Shown here: positions 8,401 to 16,363 of the stretch, one piece after another
Numbering within the stretch: position 1 is the stretch's first letter
Layout of the letters: every line of letters starts with the position of its first letter
Origin: Gemmataceae bacterium
GTDB lineage: Bacteria; Planctomycetota; Planctomycetia; Gemmatales; Gemmataceae
Length of the DNA stretch: 25,406 nucleotides
Direction of reading: 5' to 3'
Assembly (NCBI GenBank): GCA_020847555.1
Contig: JADLBT010000151.1
Span: 1 to 25,406, forward strand
Position numbers and translations under genes: made by a program
Notes under the pieces: generated by a model
What the model saw: the letters and a program-made list of their open reading frames with translations, nothing else
Database searches by the model: none
Told to the model about the DNA's origin: nothing

Positions 8401-8427
8401 TTGCCGGCTACCGAAACTTTCTATAAC
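8401..8427 (+). promoter_or_regulatory. Candidate promoter for the first small secreted protein
   Basis: The 336-bp gap at 8266-8601 holds no supported gene. Its middle is the most AT-rich part, with TTGCCG (8401-8406) and TATAAC (8422-8427) 15 nt apart, slightly shorter than ideal. This would give a ~170-nt leader ahead of the ATG at 8602, in which I recognised no known regulatory RNA. Confidence 0.35.
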
Positions 8428-8601
8428 AACGGTGGTTTTATCCTGTGCCACTGTTGGCGAAGGCAAACACAACCTACTCGCAAAGCGCCTGGCCCGCAGT
8501 TTCTCGGCAATCGACCTGCTTGTTGCAAAGAAGAGTGGTCCCGGCGCGTGCCGGGGCCAGCGTTGTTGTGTCGGTGGGAGCAGCCCCAGGAGGAGCACCC
8601 C

Positions 8602-8961
8602 ATGCGTAAGTTCGTGTGCGCCGCGGTCGTGACTGTGTTCGCCTTCAGCATGGCGATGGCCGACGAGATGTTCGTCGTCATCACCAAGATCGATGGCAAC
8701 AAGATCACCGCGACCAAGAAGGGCAAGAAGGGCGCGAAGGGCGAGGCTGTCGAGCTGACGGCGGCCAAGGATGTCAGGGTGGTCAAGGGGAAATTCAACA
8801 AGGACACCAAGAAGGTCGAGGCCGGGGACGCCATCGAGGGTGGCCTGAAGGGTATCACGACCGGCGAGAAGGGCGTGGCCGCGATCGTTGATGTCGATGG
8901 CACCACGGTGAAGGAGATTCGCGTCCTGAGCAAGAAGACGAAGAAGAAGAAGGACGCGTAA
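8602..8961 (+). CDS. Small secreted lysine-rich protein, tandem copy A
   Basis: This encodes 119 residues of unknown function. Residues 1-21 form a signal peptide (MRKFVCAAVVTVFAFSMAMA) with a likely cleavage after AMA. The mature part starts with an alternating-hydrophobic strand pattern (VVITKIDGNKITATKK) and a KKGKKGAKGEAVEL segment, then further likely beta strands, and ends in a cluster of lysines (KKTKKKKDA). The mature protein is strongly basic, so it might bind polyanions such as nucleic acid or anionic polysaccharide; that is inference. The ATG is preceded by AGGAGGAG 6 nt upstream, a near-perfect ribosome-binding site suggesting high expression. The next gene is a paralogue with the same leader, signal peptide and tail. 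I do not recognise a named family. Confidence 0.85.
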   Translation: MRKFVCAAVVTVFAFSMAMADEMFVVITKIDGNKITATKKGKKGAKGEAVELTAAKDVRVVKGKFNKDTKKVEAGDAIEGGLKGITTGEKGVAAIVDVDGTTVKEIRVLSKKTKKKKDA

Positions 8962-8996
8962 CCCTTTCCCCCGCTGTCGAGACACAACTTTCCGAT

Positions 8997-9019
8997 CCCG
9001 AGGGACGGGTTCCTTCGGG
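8997..9019 (+). terminator. Hairpin between the two small paralogues
   Basis: CCCGAGGGA (8997-9005) pairs with TCCTTCGGG (9011-9019) over 9 bp with one G-U pair and a 5-nt loop. There is no following T-tract. It may attenuate read-through from copy A into copy B. Confidence 0.4.
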
Positions 9020-9067
9020 AGCGGCGTACTCTGGGTGGTTGGGACCAACCGCGAGGAGGAGCACCCC

Positions 9068-9442
9068 ATGCGTAAGTTCGTGTGTGCTGCGGTCATCGCC
9101 GTCTGCGCGTTCGGCGTGGCGATGGCGGACGAATTCGGCGTCATCATCACCAAGATCGATGGCAACAAGATCGTCGGCACCAAGAAGGGCAAGAAGGGCG
9201 CGAAGGGCGAGGCCGTCGAGCTGACAATCGCCGCGGGCGCCAAGATCAACAAGGGCAAGTACGACAAGGAAATCAAGAAGACCGTCGCCGCCGGGGAATA
9301 CACGGGCGGCCTCGACGCCTTGAAGGAAGCCGTCAGCAAGGCGGAAAAAGGCGTGGGCGCTACCGTGGTCACGGGGGACGACGGCAAGGTAACGGAAATC
9401 CGCGTCTCCCAGAAGAAGAAAAAGAAGAAGGACGCCAACTGA
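9068..9442 (+). CDS. Small secreted lysine-rich protein, tandem copy B
   Basis: This encodes 124 residues, paralogous to the product of 8602-8961. The signal peptide MRKFVCAAVIAVCAFGVAMA has the same AMA cleavage region. The mature part shares ITKIDGNKI and TKKGKKGAKGEAVELT exactly with copy A, then diverges (AGAKINKGKYDKEIKK) and ends in six lysines plus DAN. The ribosome-binding site and first codons are identical in DNA to those of copy A, so the pair arose by tandem duplication, with conserved and drifting segments. It probably has the same extracytoplasmic role, which is unknown. The upstream in-frame ATG at 9035 would put 11 residues ahead of a perfect signal peptide and bypass the AGGAGGAG site, so I rejected it. 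Confidence 0.86.
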   Translation: MRKFVCAAVIAVCAFGVAMADEFGVIITKIDGNKIVGTKKGKKGAKGEAVELTIAAGAKINKGKYDKEIKKTVAAGEYTGGLDALKEAVSKAEKGVGATVVTGDDGKVTEIRVSQKKKKKKDAN

Positions 9443-9458
9443 GCGCTCCGCAGCCACG

Positions 9459-9495
9459 CGGTCGGGCCGCGCCCTGAGAGGGCGCGGCTCGACCG
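9459..9495 (+). terminator. Strong stem-loop terminating the small paralogue pair
   Basis: A 16-bp stem (9459-9474 with 9480-9495, one G-U pair) encloses the loop TGAGA, starting 17 bp after the stop. Its stability fits a terminator, although the following sequence has only short T-runs. Confidence 0.6.
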
Positions 9496-9770
9496 TGGGT
9501 CGCTTTCCCTGCCAACCACGCCTTGCCTTCGTCACCCCGCCAGGAAGGCGTCTTCTGCTTCGGCACCTCTCCGCAGTGTTCGTTCCGCAGCCGCCGTTCG
9601 TCTTCTCGTGGTCGGCCCGCGTGTCGGCGCAGCACCCTTTGCCAGCCTCTACCCCTACCGCCCCGTGCGCCGGTCCGGTACACTGAGATCCAGCCGCCCC
9701 CTTCTCGGGCGGAGTTGTCAACTTCGGGCACACCATTCGGCCGCGGCCCGCGGCAAGGGGAAGAAGCACC
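9496..9770. other. Intergenic region ahead of the first STN-like gene
   Basis: No supported gene. TACACT (9679-9684) is a possible -10 with a poor -35 (CTACCG, 9655-9660, 18-nt spacing). The start codon at 9771 has AAGGGGAAG upstream as its ribosome-binding site. No known RNA element was recognised. Confidence 0.4.
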
Positions 9771-11363
9771 ATGCGTAAACGGTCGTTGATCCTCTCGGGA
9801 CTCCTGCTGGGACTGGCCTGCTCCTCCGCACGCGCCGACGACAGAGCGGCCGACGCCAAGGCAGTCGATCCGAAACACGGCCCGCTGGCAGCCAAGCGGG
9901 TGAAGCTGTCCTTCAAGGACACCCCGGTCATCGACGCGGTGGACGAACTGGTTCGCCAGAGCGGCTACAACATCCAGATCCAGGGTAACGTCGATAATCT
10001 CATCAAGCGCACGGTGACGCTGGAAACGGGCGAGACCACGTTCTGGCAGGCGTTCGACCAGTTGTGCGCGAAGGCGGGGCTGGAGGAGGTCGCCGGCCTG
10101 GCCCCGAGCGGCCTGCCTGCCAACCAGCCGATCCCACCAGTGGCTGGCCGACGGCCGCCCATACAGCCCCTCATCCGGCCGCTCCCGGCGATGCCCCTGC
10201 CCGCGTTCCCCGGACGGCCCAACGTCAAAAACAAGGCGAAGCCGGGCCTGCCCAACCCGTTCCGGGAGATCGAAGCGATCGAGAAGGCGTTCGGCGGGTT
10301 GAACGGCAAGATGCCGTTCGGGGGCGGCGGCAAGGGGTTCCAGGATCTGGAGCAGTTCGAGAAGGTCTTCCAGCAGCAACTCGAACAGCTCATGCAGCTG
10401 ATGGACCGGCAGCTCCAGATGCACATGGACCAGCTGCGCAAGGAGGGCGGCGGACGCGAGCAGTTCGTGCCGGGGTTCCGCGACCTCGGGCAGCAGATGG
10501 ACCTGCTCCGCCAGCTGCGCGAGCAGGGTCTGGCCCAGCTTCGCGCCTTCCAGAACCAGGGTCTGCCCGGCCTTGCCGATCGGCGCCCGCAAATCGCCCC
10601 GGACCCCGAGATCCGGCCGATCCACGTCAAGGATGGCACGCCGCGCCGGCTCCCGACCTGCTACGCCGGGGCCGTCCGCGTCCGCCTGGCACCGGTCGAG
10701 CAGGGCGAGGAAGCACGCCGCGATGGGCACGTCTTCTACGCCGTCGAGGTGGCCGTCGAGCCGAAGGTGTACAACCTCCAGCTGGCCGCCAACTCGTTCG
10801 TGAACCGAGTTCTCGACGACCAGGGCCAGAAGCTCGAGCCGACATTCCTGGCTTCCGGACGCGGTCCCCGGTCGGTGCCGCAGCAACCGCTGGTTCAGGT
10901 TAAGCTTGGAGACAAGGCAGCGAAGACGCTGCGCGAGGTGAGCGGGCAGATCAACGGCCAGGTGTTCACCCAGGCCGATCCGCTCATCGTCGTGGACGAC
11001 ATCTTCAACGCCGGCGGCAAGACGGTCCGCGGCAAGAACGGCGGATCGATCGAGGTCTTCACGGTCGAGAAGAAGGGCGATGCGGAGGTGCAGATTCAAC
11101 TGCGGCTGGAAACCCCTCCGGCCCAGGGCGACGTCCTGCCGGCCGGTGTGCCCGCCCTCCTGGACGCGAAGGGGGACAGATACCAGCTGGTCCAGGTTCC
11201 CTCGCGAAGCCAGCGCACCAACGGCCGCACGGTCACCCAGGAGCTGACCATCCTGTACCGCGCCAATCCCGGCCAGGGCGACCCGACGCGGCTCGTTCTC
11301 AACGGCATGCGCCCCGCCCAGGTCGAGCTGCCGTTCACCGTCCGGAACGTTCCTCTACCCTGA
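9771..11363 (+). CDS. Secreted STN-like domain protein, tandem copy 1 (function unknown)
   Basis: This encodes 530 residues. Residues 1-22 are a signal peptide ending ARA|DD. Residues ~43-105 read VKLSFKDTPVIDAVDELVRQ, then SGYNIQI and TFWQAFDQLCAKAGL. This is the alternating pattern of the secretin/TonB short N-terminal (STN) domain, where a strand-helix pair precedes a second helix. A variable centre (~110-283) is Pro-rich, then Gln/Met/Leu-rich with coiled-coil character (QQQLEQLMQLMDRQLQMHMD). From ~284 to the end lies a conserved beta-rich region starting at TPTCYAG-like LPTCYAGAVRVRL and ending FTVRNVPLP. The next gene has the same N- and C-terminal modules. No transmembrane segment follows the signal peptide, so it is probably periplasmic or surface-located. 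I do not know its function. Confidence 0.8.
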   Translation: MRKRSLILSGLLLGLACSSARADDRAADAKAVDPKHGPLAAKRVKLSFKDTPVIDAVDELVRQSGYNIQIQGNVDNLIKRTVTLETGETTFWQAFDQLCAKAGLEEVAGLAPSGLPANQPIPPVAGRRPPIQPLIRPLPAMPLPAFPGRPNVKNKAKPGLPNPFREIEAIEKAFGGLNGKMPFGGGGKGFQDLEQFEKVFQQQLEQLMQLMDRQLQMHMDQLRKEGGGREQFVPGFRDLGQQMDLLRQLREQGLAQLRAFQNQGLPGLADRRPQIAPDPEIRPIHVKDGTPRRLPTCYAGAVRVRLAPVEQGEEARRDGHVFYAVEVAVEPKVYNLQLAANSFVNRVLDDQGQKLEPTFLASGRGPRSVPQQPLVQVKLGDKAAKTLREVSGQINGQVFTQADPLIVVDDIFNAGGKTVRGKNGGSIEVFTVEKKGDAEVQIQLRLETPPAQGDVLPAGVPALLDAKGDRYQLVQVPSRSQRTNGRTVTQELTILYRANPGQGDPTRLVLNGMRPAQVELPFTVRNVPLP

Positions 11364-11395
11364 CGCTCCCTTCGGAGGAAGAACCAAGAGCTACC

Positions 11396-11490
11396 GGACC
11401 AAACGCCCTGACACTGACGAGCCGGAAGCGTAAGCGACGGATCTGTCCAAGCTGCCGTCGCTTACGCTTCCGGCTCGGCGCGTTTGGTCC
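11396..11490. repeat. Large nested palindrome with a perfect 23-bp inner stem
   Basis: The inner arms 11418-11440 and 11455-11477 are perfect complements over 23 bp with a 14-nt loop. An outer pair, GGACCAAACGC (11396-11406) and GCGTTTGGTCC (11480-11490), adds 11 bp around it, with an 11-nt interruption on the left and 2 nt on the right. The inner core GCCGGAAGCGTAAGCGACGG is, as I recall, a motif that recurs between genes in planctomycete genomes; this is memory, not a search. It lies 33 bp after the stop of the first STN-like gene and could act as a terminator or be a REP/MITE-like element. Confidence 0.8.
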
Positions 11491-11730
11491 ACCAAGTTCC
11501 AGGAAACCAGGAACCAGGCTATTTTGAATTTCCGCAATCGTTTTCCTGGCGTCCCCCGTCAGAGAAGTATAAACTCGGGGCACGGTAAAAATACGCGCGG
11601 TTTTCACTACCCGATTATTAGGCGATCTTATATCCTGGCGCTGGCCTGTCGCCGCCCACGCCCACCCCGTGCAGCGCGAATGACCCAAACGCACACCTGT
11701 GCTTTCCTCTGTGTCAAAGGAGTCGAACTG
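11491..11730 (+). promoter_or_regulatory. AT-richer leader ahead of the second STN-like gene
   Basis: The remaining gap contains the most AT-rich stretch of the neighbourhood (11521-11640), including TATAAA (11568-11573) and TATATC (11629-11634), either of which could be a -10. I see no convincing -35. It also contains CCAGGAAACCAGGAACCAGG, a short imperfect repeat. The ribosome-binding site AAAGGAG sits 8 nt before the ATG at 11731. Confidence 0.3.
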
Positions 11731-13722
11731 ATGCGTAACCGATGGTTCCTGTTCGCATCGCTGCTGGGGCTGGGGATCGGCCTCGGCGTCCTGGTCCAGC
11801 GCCAGGCGAACGCCGATGATTCGGACCGCGTCGCCACGCTGATCAAGCAGTTGAGCAGCAACAAATTCACCGAGCGAGATCGGGCCAAGCGCGAACTCGA
11901 AGCCATTGGCGTACCCGCCCTGGACGCCCTGCGCAAGGCGGTCAAGAACGGTGACCTGGAAGCCAGCCGGCGCGCCGCCGAACTGGTCCGCCGCATGGAA
12001 GGCAAGATCATCCTCGACAACCTGCTCGCCCCAAAGAAGGTGCGCTTGCAGGTCCAGGACATGCCGGTGCCGGAGGCGGTGGCCGAACTGGCGAAGCAAA
12101 GCGGCTATACCATCGACCTGCTCGGCGACCGGGTAGTGCTGGCAGGCCGCAAGGTGACGCTCGACACGGGCGAGACGACGTTCTGGCAGGCGTTCGACCA
12201 GCTGTGCGCCAAGGCCAGCCTGGTTCAGGTCCAATCGATCAACAACCCGTACCTGATCCGTCCGGGGATCGACCTGCCGGTGAACGGCGGGATCCAGATC
12301 CTTCCCGTGCCGGTGCCGCGGCCGGCCCTGCCGCCGGCCAAGGGGCAGCCGGCCCCGCCGCCGGCAAACAGGGTCCAGCCCGTGCCGGCGATTCGGCTGC
12401 AGATCCAGGTGCCCAACGCCGTCCCCGCTCCGCAGCCGGCTCAGGCGCCCCAGGCCGACGCGCCCGCTCAGGCGGCGCCCGCGCAGCCTGCGGCTCCCCC
12501 GGCCGCGCCTGCCAAGAAGGCCGTGAACGCCCGTGCCATCGGCCGCGCGCAGATCGGCCGCGTGCAGATCCAGCCGGCCCAGGCGCAGCCCGGTCAGGCA
12601 CAGCCTGGCCAGGCGCCAGCGGTTCAACCCCTGCCCGCCAGGCAGATCCAGATTCGCCCCGCGCCGGTACAGATTCAACCCGTTCGCCCCGTCATCGTCC
12701 GGCCGCAACCAGCCCAGCGGCTTAATCCGTCTCACCTCCACGTCCAGGATGGCAAGGTCCAGGACACCCCGACCTGCTACGCCGGCGCCATCCGTATCCG
12801 CGTCCTGCCGGCCCAGCCGAAGCAGGCCGCCGCTCCTGTCCAGGATCCCACCGGCCGGCGGATCATCCTGCCCGCGCAGCAGCCGATCGCGCAGCGCCAC
12901 GAGGGCGAGCATCTGATCCTGCTCGAAGTCACCGGCGAGCCGCGGCTGCAGAACTTCCAGGTCGCCGGCCCGGTGCAGGTCGATCGCGCTCTCGACGATC
13001 AGGATCAGAAGCTAACCGTTCCGATGGACCCGATGCCCGAGGGGCGCCCGGGCGTGGGCGGCGGCGCTGTCCCCGCCATCGGCATCGTGCGCCGCGGCTA
13101 TTACTACAACCCGTACCTGGCCACGAACCATGTCGCGGTCGTGCGGCTCAAGCAGGGGGAGAAGAAGGCGAAGCTCCTCAAGGAACTCGCCGGCCATGTC
13201 CCCGTGCAGATGCTCACGCCGCCGGAGACGCTGATCAACGTCGAGAACGTCCTGAAGGCCGCCGGCAAGAAGGTCCAGGGCGAACATGGCGGCGCGATCG
13301 AGATCATCGCCATCGAGAAGCAGGGCGACGGGACGTACAAGGTCCAGTGCCGGTTCGAGTCTCCGCCGAACCGCGTCGCGACCAACCTCCCCGGCGTGAT
13401 CCAGGTGATCGGCAACGGCCAGGTCCAGGGGATTCAGATTCAGATCGGCGGCGGCGTTGTCGGTCCCGCCGGCCGGCCGATTTCCGCCAACATCGGCAAC
13501 GGCCTCCCGGTTCTGGTGGACGCCAAGGGGAAGAGCTTCCAGCTGACGCAGATCCCGGCCCGAATGTTCCGCGGCGGGATCAACGGCGTCTCGACCCAGG
13601 AAGTCACGATGATCTTCCGCCCGCGCGACGGCCAGGGTGAACCGGATCGGTTCGTCCTCGTCGGTCAGCGGCCGGTAACCGTGCAGGTGCCGTTCACCCT
13701 GCAGAACGTTCGGCTGCCGTGA
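11731..13722 (+). CDS. Secreted HEAT plus STN-like domain protein, tandem copy 2 (function unknown)
   Basis: This encodes 663 residues. A signal peptide (1-28, ANA|DD) is followed by a HEAT-like helical module (~31-92: DRVATLIKQLSSNKFTERDR and on), which copy 1 lacks. The STN-like module (~102-165) shares GETTFWQAFDQLCAKA exactly with copy 1. Residues ~180-345 are an extremely Pro/Gln/Ala-rich linker with repeated PAQ and QIQ units, probably disordered. The C-terminal module from TPTCYAGAIRIRV to PFTLQNVRLP matches copy 1 throughout, including LDDQDQKL, a shared NAGGK/KAAGKKV block and the LVDAKGKSFQL segment. The earlier in-frame ATG at 11524 would put 69 unrelated residues before a clear signal peptide and was rejected. 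Function is unknown; export and protein-protein contact are the inferable traits. Confidence 0.8.
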   Translation: MRNRWFLFASLLGLGIGLGVLVQRQANADDSDRVATLIKQLSSNKFTERDRAKRELEAIGVPALDALRKAVKNGDLEASRRAAELVRRMEGKIILDNLLAPKKVRLQVQDMPVPEAVAELAKQSGYTIDLLGDRVVLAGRKVTLDTGETTFWQAFDQLCAKASLVQVQSINNPYLIRPGIDLPVNGGIQILPVPVPRPALPPAKGQPAPPPANRVQPVPAIRLQIQVPNAVPAPQPAQAPQADAPAQAAPAQPAAPPAAPAKKAVNARAIGRAQIGRVQIQPAQAQPGQAQPGQAPAVQPLPARQIQIRPAPVQIQPVRPVIVRPQPAQRLNPSHLHVQDGKVQDTPTCYAGAIRIRVLPAQPKQAAAPVQDPTGRRIILPAQQPIAQRHEGEHLILLEVTGEPRLQNFQVAGPVQVDRALDDQDQKLTVPMDPMPEGRPGVGGGAVPAIGIVRRGYYYNPYLATNHVAVVRLKQGEKKAKLLKELAGHVPVQMLTPPETLINVENVLKAAGKKVQGEHGGAIEIIAIEKQGDGTYKVQCRFESPPNRVATNLPGVIQVIGNGQVQGIQIQIGGGVVGPAGRPISANIGNGLPVLVDAKGKSFQLTQIPARMFRGGINGVSTQEVTMIFRPRDGQGEPDRFVLVGQRPVTVQVPFTLQNVRLP

Positions 13723-13737
13723 CGGCTGGCAACTCGA

Positions 13738-13767
13738 CCCACGGGCCGCCACCCGTGGGCTTTTCTC
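13738..13767 (+). terminator. Rho-independent terminator after the second STN-like gene
   Basis: CCCACGGG (13738-13745) pairs perfectly with CCCGTGGG (13752-13759) around a 6-nt loop, and is followed by CTTTTCTC. It starts 16 bp after the stop codon. The arms resemble the outer part of the 75-nt repeat family at 1763 and 17688 and may derive from it. Confidence 0.7.
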
Positions 13768-13787
13768 AGAGACTACGCGGGAATCTC

Positions 13788-13900
13788 TTCCCCCGGCCCC
13801 CTCCCCTGAGCGGGGAGGGGGTGAAGAAGGGTATCAGCGACTGACTGTTATTGCCGGCGCGGTAACCCTTGTTCTCCCCCTTCCCGCGCAGGGAAGGGAG
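13788..13900. repeat. Two GC-rich hairpins in tandem
   Basis: The first has stem CCCCCTCCCC (13797-13806) with GGGGAGGGGG (13812-13821), plus CTTC/GAAG flanks at 13788 and 13823. The second pairs CTCCCCCTTCCC (13874-13885) with GGGAAGGGAG (13891-13900) with a 2-nt bulge. GTTTTTTCC follows at 13911. Together with the preceding terminator they fill most of the 289-bp gap before the GYF_2/TPR gene. A similar pyrimidine/purine hairpin is at 19834-19860. Confidence 0.6.
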
Positions 13901-14011
13901 CCGGGATTAGGTTTTTTCCTGCATGTGTAAGGGTTCGGCGCCGGTTTTTCGCAGGTCAGGGTGAGGGACGATTCAACCCGAACGAACCACACCCTGACAT
14001 CAGGAAAACCG

Positions 14012-15250
14012 ATGACCACCACCTACCACTACCTCCGGGACGGCCAGCAGTTCGGCCCTCTGTCGATTCAGCACCTGAAGCAGGCAGTCACATCCGGGGC
14101 GCTGCGCCCGCAGGATCTCGTCTGGGGGGCCGGGATGTCCGAGTGGGTGCCGGCGGCCCGGCTCAAGGGGCTGTTCCCCCAGGGGGCGTCCGCCCACGCC
14201 GTGAATGCCCAACCGGCCCGGCAGTCCCGCGCGGTGCTGTGGTGTGCCCTGGGCGGCGGGGCGGCGCTGCTGCTGGTCGTTCTGGTGCTGGTGCTCGTCC
14301 TGCGGGGCGGCGGCGCCGACGAGTCCACGACACCGAAGACCGAGATCGCAGCAACCGATCGCAAGCCGGAAGCCCAGCCCACCAATCCTCCGGAGCCCAG
14401 GGTTCAGCCACCGGCGTCGGAGCCCCCGGCACAGAAAAAGGACAACCCGCAGCCCGCCGGCAAGGGTGCGCCGGACGCGGAGGCGCTGGCGGAACTGAAC
14501 CGGGGGAACGCGGCGGCGGACCGCAAGGAGTGGGGCCAGGCCATCACCCACTACACCGCGGCGCTCAAGCGTCAGCCCGACCTCGTGCCGGCCCTGGTCA
14601 ACCGCGGACGCGCCTCCCTGGTGCAGGGCAAACTCGACGACACCATCGCCGACTGTACCCGCGCGACCCAGCTCGCCCCGGACTCCGCGGAGGCGTACAC
14701 CTGGCTCGCCGGCGCCCGCCTCGACAAGGGCGACCTTGCCGGCGCCACCGCCGACGCCACCAAGGCCATCGCGCGCGACAGCAAGCAGGCGTCGGCGTAC
14801 TTTGTCCGCGGGACAGCGCATCTGAAGCAGGACCGGGCGGAGCAGGCGCTCGCCGACTTCACCGAGGCGATCGGACTGAACCCGAACAACGCGACCTTCT
14901 ACAACAACCGCGCCATCGCCTACCAGAAGCTGGGCCGCCCGCAGCAGGCGGCGGCCGACTTCGGCAAGCGCGATGCCCTGTCCGGCGGCGGGCCGGCCCC
15001 GGGCGGCCAGGGGAGCGCCGCCAAGCAGCAAGCCTTCGCGCGGCTGAAGCAGGCGGAGGCCGAGTATCTGCAGGCCAACGCCATCTACGAGGCCGAGTAC
15101 GCCCGCTACAACGCCCAGCGCTCGATGCGCGTTCCCCCGGGGATCCCGCGGCCGCCGATCCAGCCGGTCAGCCAGCAGGCGATCCAGCGGCGCGAGCTGG
15201 CCCGCATCGCCTTCCAGCAGGCTCGCCAGGCTTACGAGAACACGCCCTGA
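14012..15250 (+). CDS. GYF_2-domain, single-pass membrane, TPR-repeat protein
   Basis: This encodes 412 residues. Residues 1-55 form a GYF_2/DUF4339-type domain: YHYLRDGQQFGPLSIQHLKQ, then a GxL..DLVWGAGMSEWVPA pattern with the typical tryptophans. Residues 73-97 are one hydrophobic helix (AVLWCALGGGAALLLVVLVL and on). A Pro-rich spacer (~105-150) leads to about four or five TPR units (~157-320) with the expected A/Y/G spacing (YNNRAIAYQKLGRPQQAAADF). The C-terminus (~335-412) is helical and Gln/Ala-rich. Having no signal peptide, the GYF_2 domain is probably cytoplasmic and the TPRs external, so the protein may link an inside signal to an outside scaffold; that is inference. The ATG at 14012 was preferred over 13961 because AGGAAA precedes it and the domain starts at once. 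Confidence 0.85.
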   Translation: MTTTYHYLRDGQQFGPLSIQHLKQAVTSGALRPQDLVWGAGMSEWVPAARLKGLFPQGASAHAVNAQPARQSRAVLWCALGGGAALLLVVLVLVLVLRGGGADESTTPKTEIAATDRKPEAQPTNPPEPRVQPPASEPPAQKKDNPQPAGKGAPDAEALAELNRGNAAADRKEWGQAITHYTAALKRQPDLVPALVNRGRASLVQGKLDDTIADCTRATQLAPDSAEAYTWLAGARLDKGDLAGATADATKAIARDSKQASAYFVRGTAHLKQDRAEQALADFTEAIGLNPNNATFYNNRAIAYQKLGRPQQAAADFGKRDALSGGGPAPGGQGSAAKQQAFARLKQAEAEYLQANAIYEAEYARYNAQRSMRVPPGIPRPPIQPVSQQAIQRRELARIAFQQARQAYENTP

Positions 15251-15260
15251 GCCGCCCCAC

Positions 15261-15298
15261 GCCGCGTTTCGCACCCGATCCCAGGCGCGAAACGTGGC
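15261..15298 (+). terminator. Stem-loop after the GYF_2/TPR gene
   Basis: GCCGCGTTTCGC (15261-15272) pairs with GCGAAACGTGGC (15287-15298) over 11 of 12 positions, with a 14-nt loop, 10 bp after the stop. No T-tract follows. Confidence 0.5.
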
Positions 15299-15319
15299 GC
15301 CCCGCCCGCTCCCGTCCCC

Positions 15320-15325
15320 TATCAT
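15320..15325 (+). promoter_or_regulatory. Candidate -10 immediately before the kinase start codon
   Basis: TATCAT ends only 6 nt before the ATG at 15332, where transcription would begin on or next to the start codon. There is no purine-rich ribosome-binding site in front of this ATG, which together suggests a leaderless message. No good -35 is visible. Confidence 0.35.
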
Positions 15326-15331
15326 GTCCTC

Positions 15332-16363
15332 ATGGTCGAGCTGACCGCCGACAACCTCGTGGACTACCTGCGTCGTCAGGGCCGGCTCGGAGCCGAGCCG
15401 GCCCGCGTCGAGGCGCTCGGCGGCGGCGTCTCCAACGCCGTGCTGCTCGTCGAAACCCCTCGACGCTCCTTCGTCGTCAAGCAATCCCGCCCGCGGCTAT
15501 GCACCCGCGACGCCTGGTTCAGCGACCTGGAGCGCGTCTACCGCGAACAGGAAGTGATGCAGGCGCTCGGGCCACTCCTGCCCACGCCAACGGTCCCCGA
15601 GGTGCTGTTCGCCGACCGCGCCAACTTCGCCTTCGCGATGAGCGCCGCGCCGCGCGCGGCCCCGTCCTGGAAGGCCCAGTTACTTGCCGGCACGATCGAC
15701 CCCGCGCTGGGCGAGCACGCGGGTCGCATTCTGGGGCGCATGCACGAGGCGAGCGCCCGCGACGGGGGCTTTCGCCGCTTCGAGGATCGCACGGTTTTCG
15801 TCCAGCTGCGCGTCGAGCCGTTCTACCGCCGGGTGCAGGAGCGCCGGCCTGAGGTGGCGACGGCGGTCGAGCCGCTGGTGCGCGACCTGCTGACGCGCCA
15901 GGAGGCGCTCTGCCACGGCGACTACACGCCCAAGAACATGCTCGTCCACGGCGGCGGGTTCACGCTGGTGGACTACGAGACGGCTCACCTCGGCGACCCG
16001 GCGATGGACCTGGGCCTGTTCCTCTGCCACCTCGTGCTGAAGGCGTTCCACGACCCGTCTCGGCGCGAAGACTACTTCGACCTGACGCGCGCGTTCCGGC
16101 GCGGCTACGCGAGCGAGGCGCGCTTCCGGCCGGCGGCGGAGCTGGAAGGGCGCGGGATCGGGCACTTCGGCGCCTGCGTGCTGGCGCGCATCGACGGCAC
16201 CAGCCCGGTCGAGTACCTGCCCCAGGAGCCGAAACGCGCGGCAGTGCGGCGGCTCGGGCAGCGCGTCCTGGGAGAGCGGCCAACGCGGTGGGAGGACGTG
16301 CTGACGCTGTGCGAGCGGGAGGTGGCATCGCTATGTCCGGGAGGCGAACGTGAGCGAACCTGA
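15332..16363 (+). CDS. APH/choline-kinase-fold phosphotransferase
   Basis: This encodes 343 residues of the aminoglycoside-phosphotransferase/protein-kinase-like fold. The N-lobe has [13 protein letters not shown] (a glycine-rich turn) and FVVKQ with the ATP-contacting K50. The C-lobe has the Brenner-type motif [10 protein letters not shown] (195-204), whose Asp is the catalytic base, and [17 protein letters not shown] with the Mg-binding D214. The GGVSN...VVKQ...ER..RE arrangement is reminiscent of 5-methylthioribose kinases, but the similarity is too general to name the substrate. The 3' end overlaps the enolase-like gene by 14 bp, so the two are translationally coupled and probably act in one process. 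It is not obviously an antibiotic resistance gene. The ATG at 15332 is the only good start ahead of the fold; it lacks a ribosome-binding site. Confidence 0.85.
   Translation: MVELTADNLVDYLRRQGRLGAEPARVEALGGGVSNAVLLVETPRRSFVVKQSRPRLCTRDAWFSDLERVYREQEVMQALGPLLPTPTVPEVLFADRANFAFAMSAAPRAAPSWKAQLLAGTIDPALGEHAGRILGRMHEASARDGGFRRFEDRTVFVQLRVEPFYRRVQERRPEVATAVEPLVRDLLTRQEALCHGDYTPKNMLVHGGGFTLVDYETAHLGDPAMDLGLFLCHLVLKAFHDPSRREDYFDLTRAFRRGYASEARFRPAAELEGRGIGHFGACVLARIDGTSPVEYLPQEPKRAAVRRLGQRVLGERPTRWEDVLTLCEREVASLCPGGERERT

Noticed and set aside
13788..13900. CRISPR-like repeats
   Set aside because: The repeated C- and G-runs are two hairpins, with no regularly spaced direct repeats or spacers.
15332..16363. 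Aminoglycoside resistance gene
   Set aside because: The fold is shared with many metabolic kinases, and the gene's coupling to an enolase-like gene and lack of mobile context argue for metabolism.
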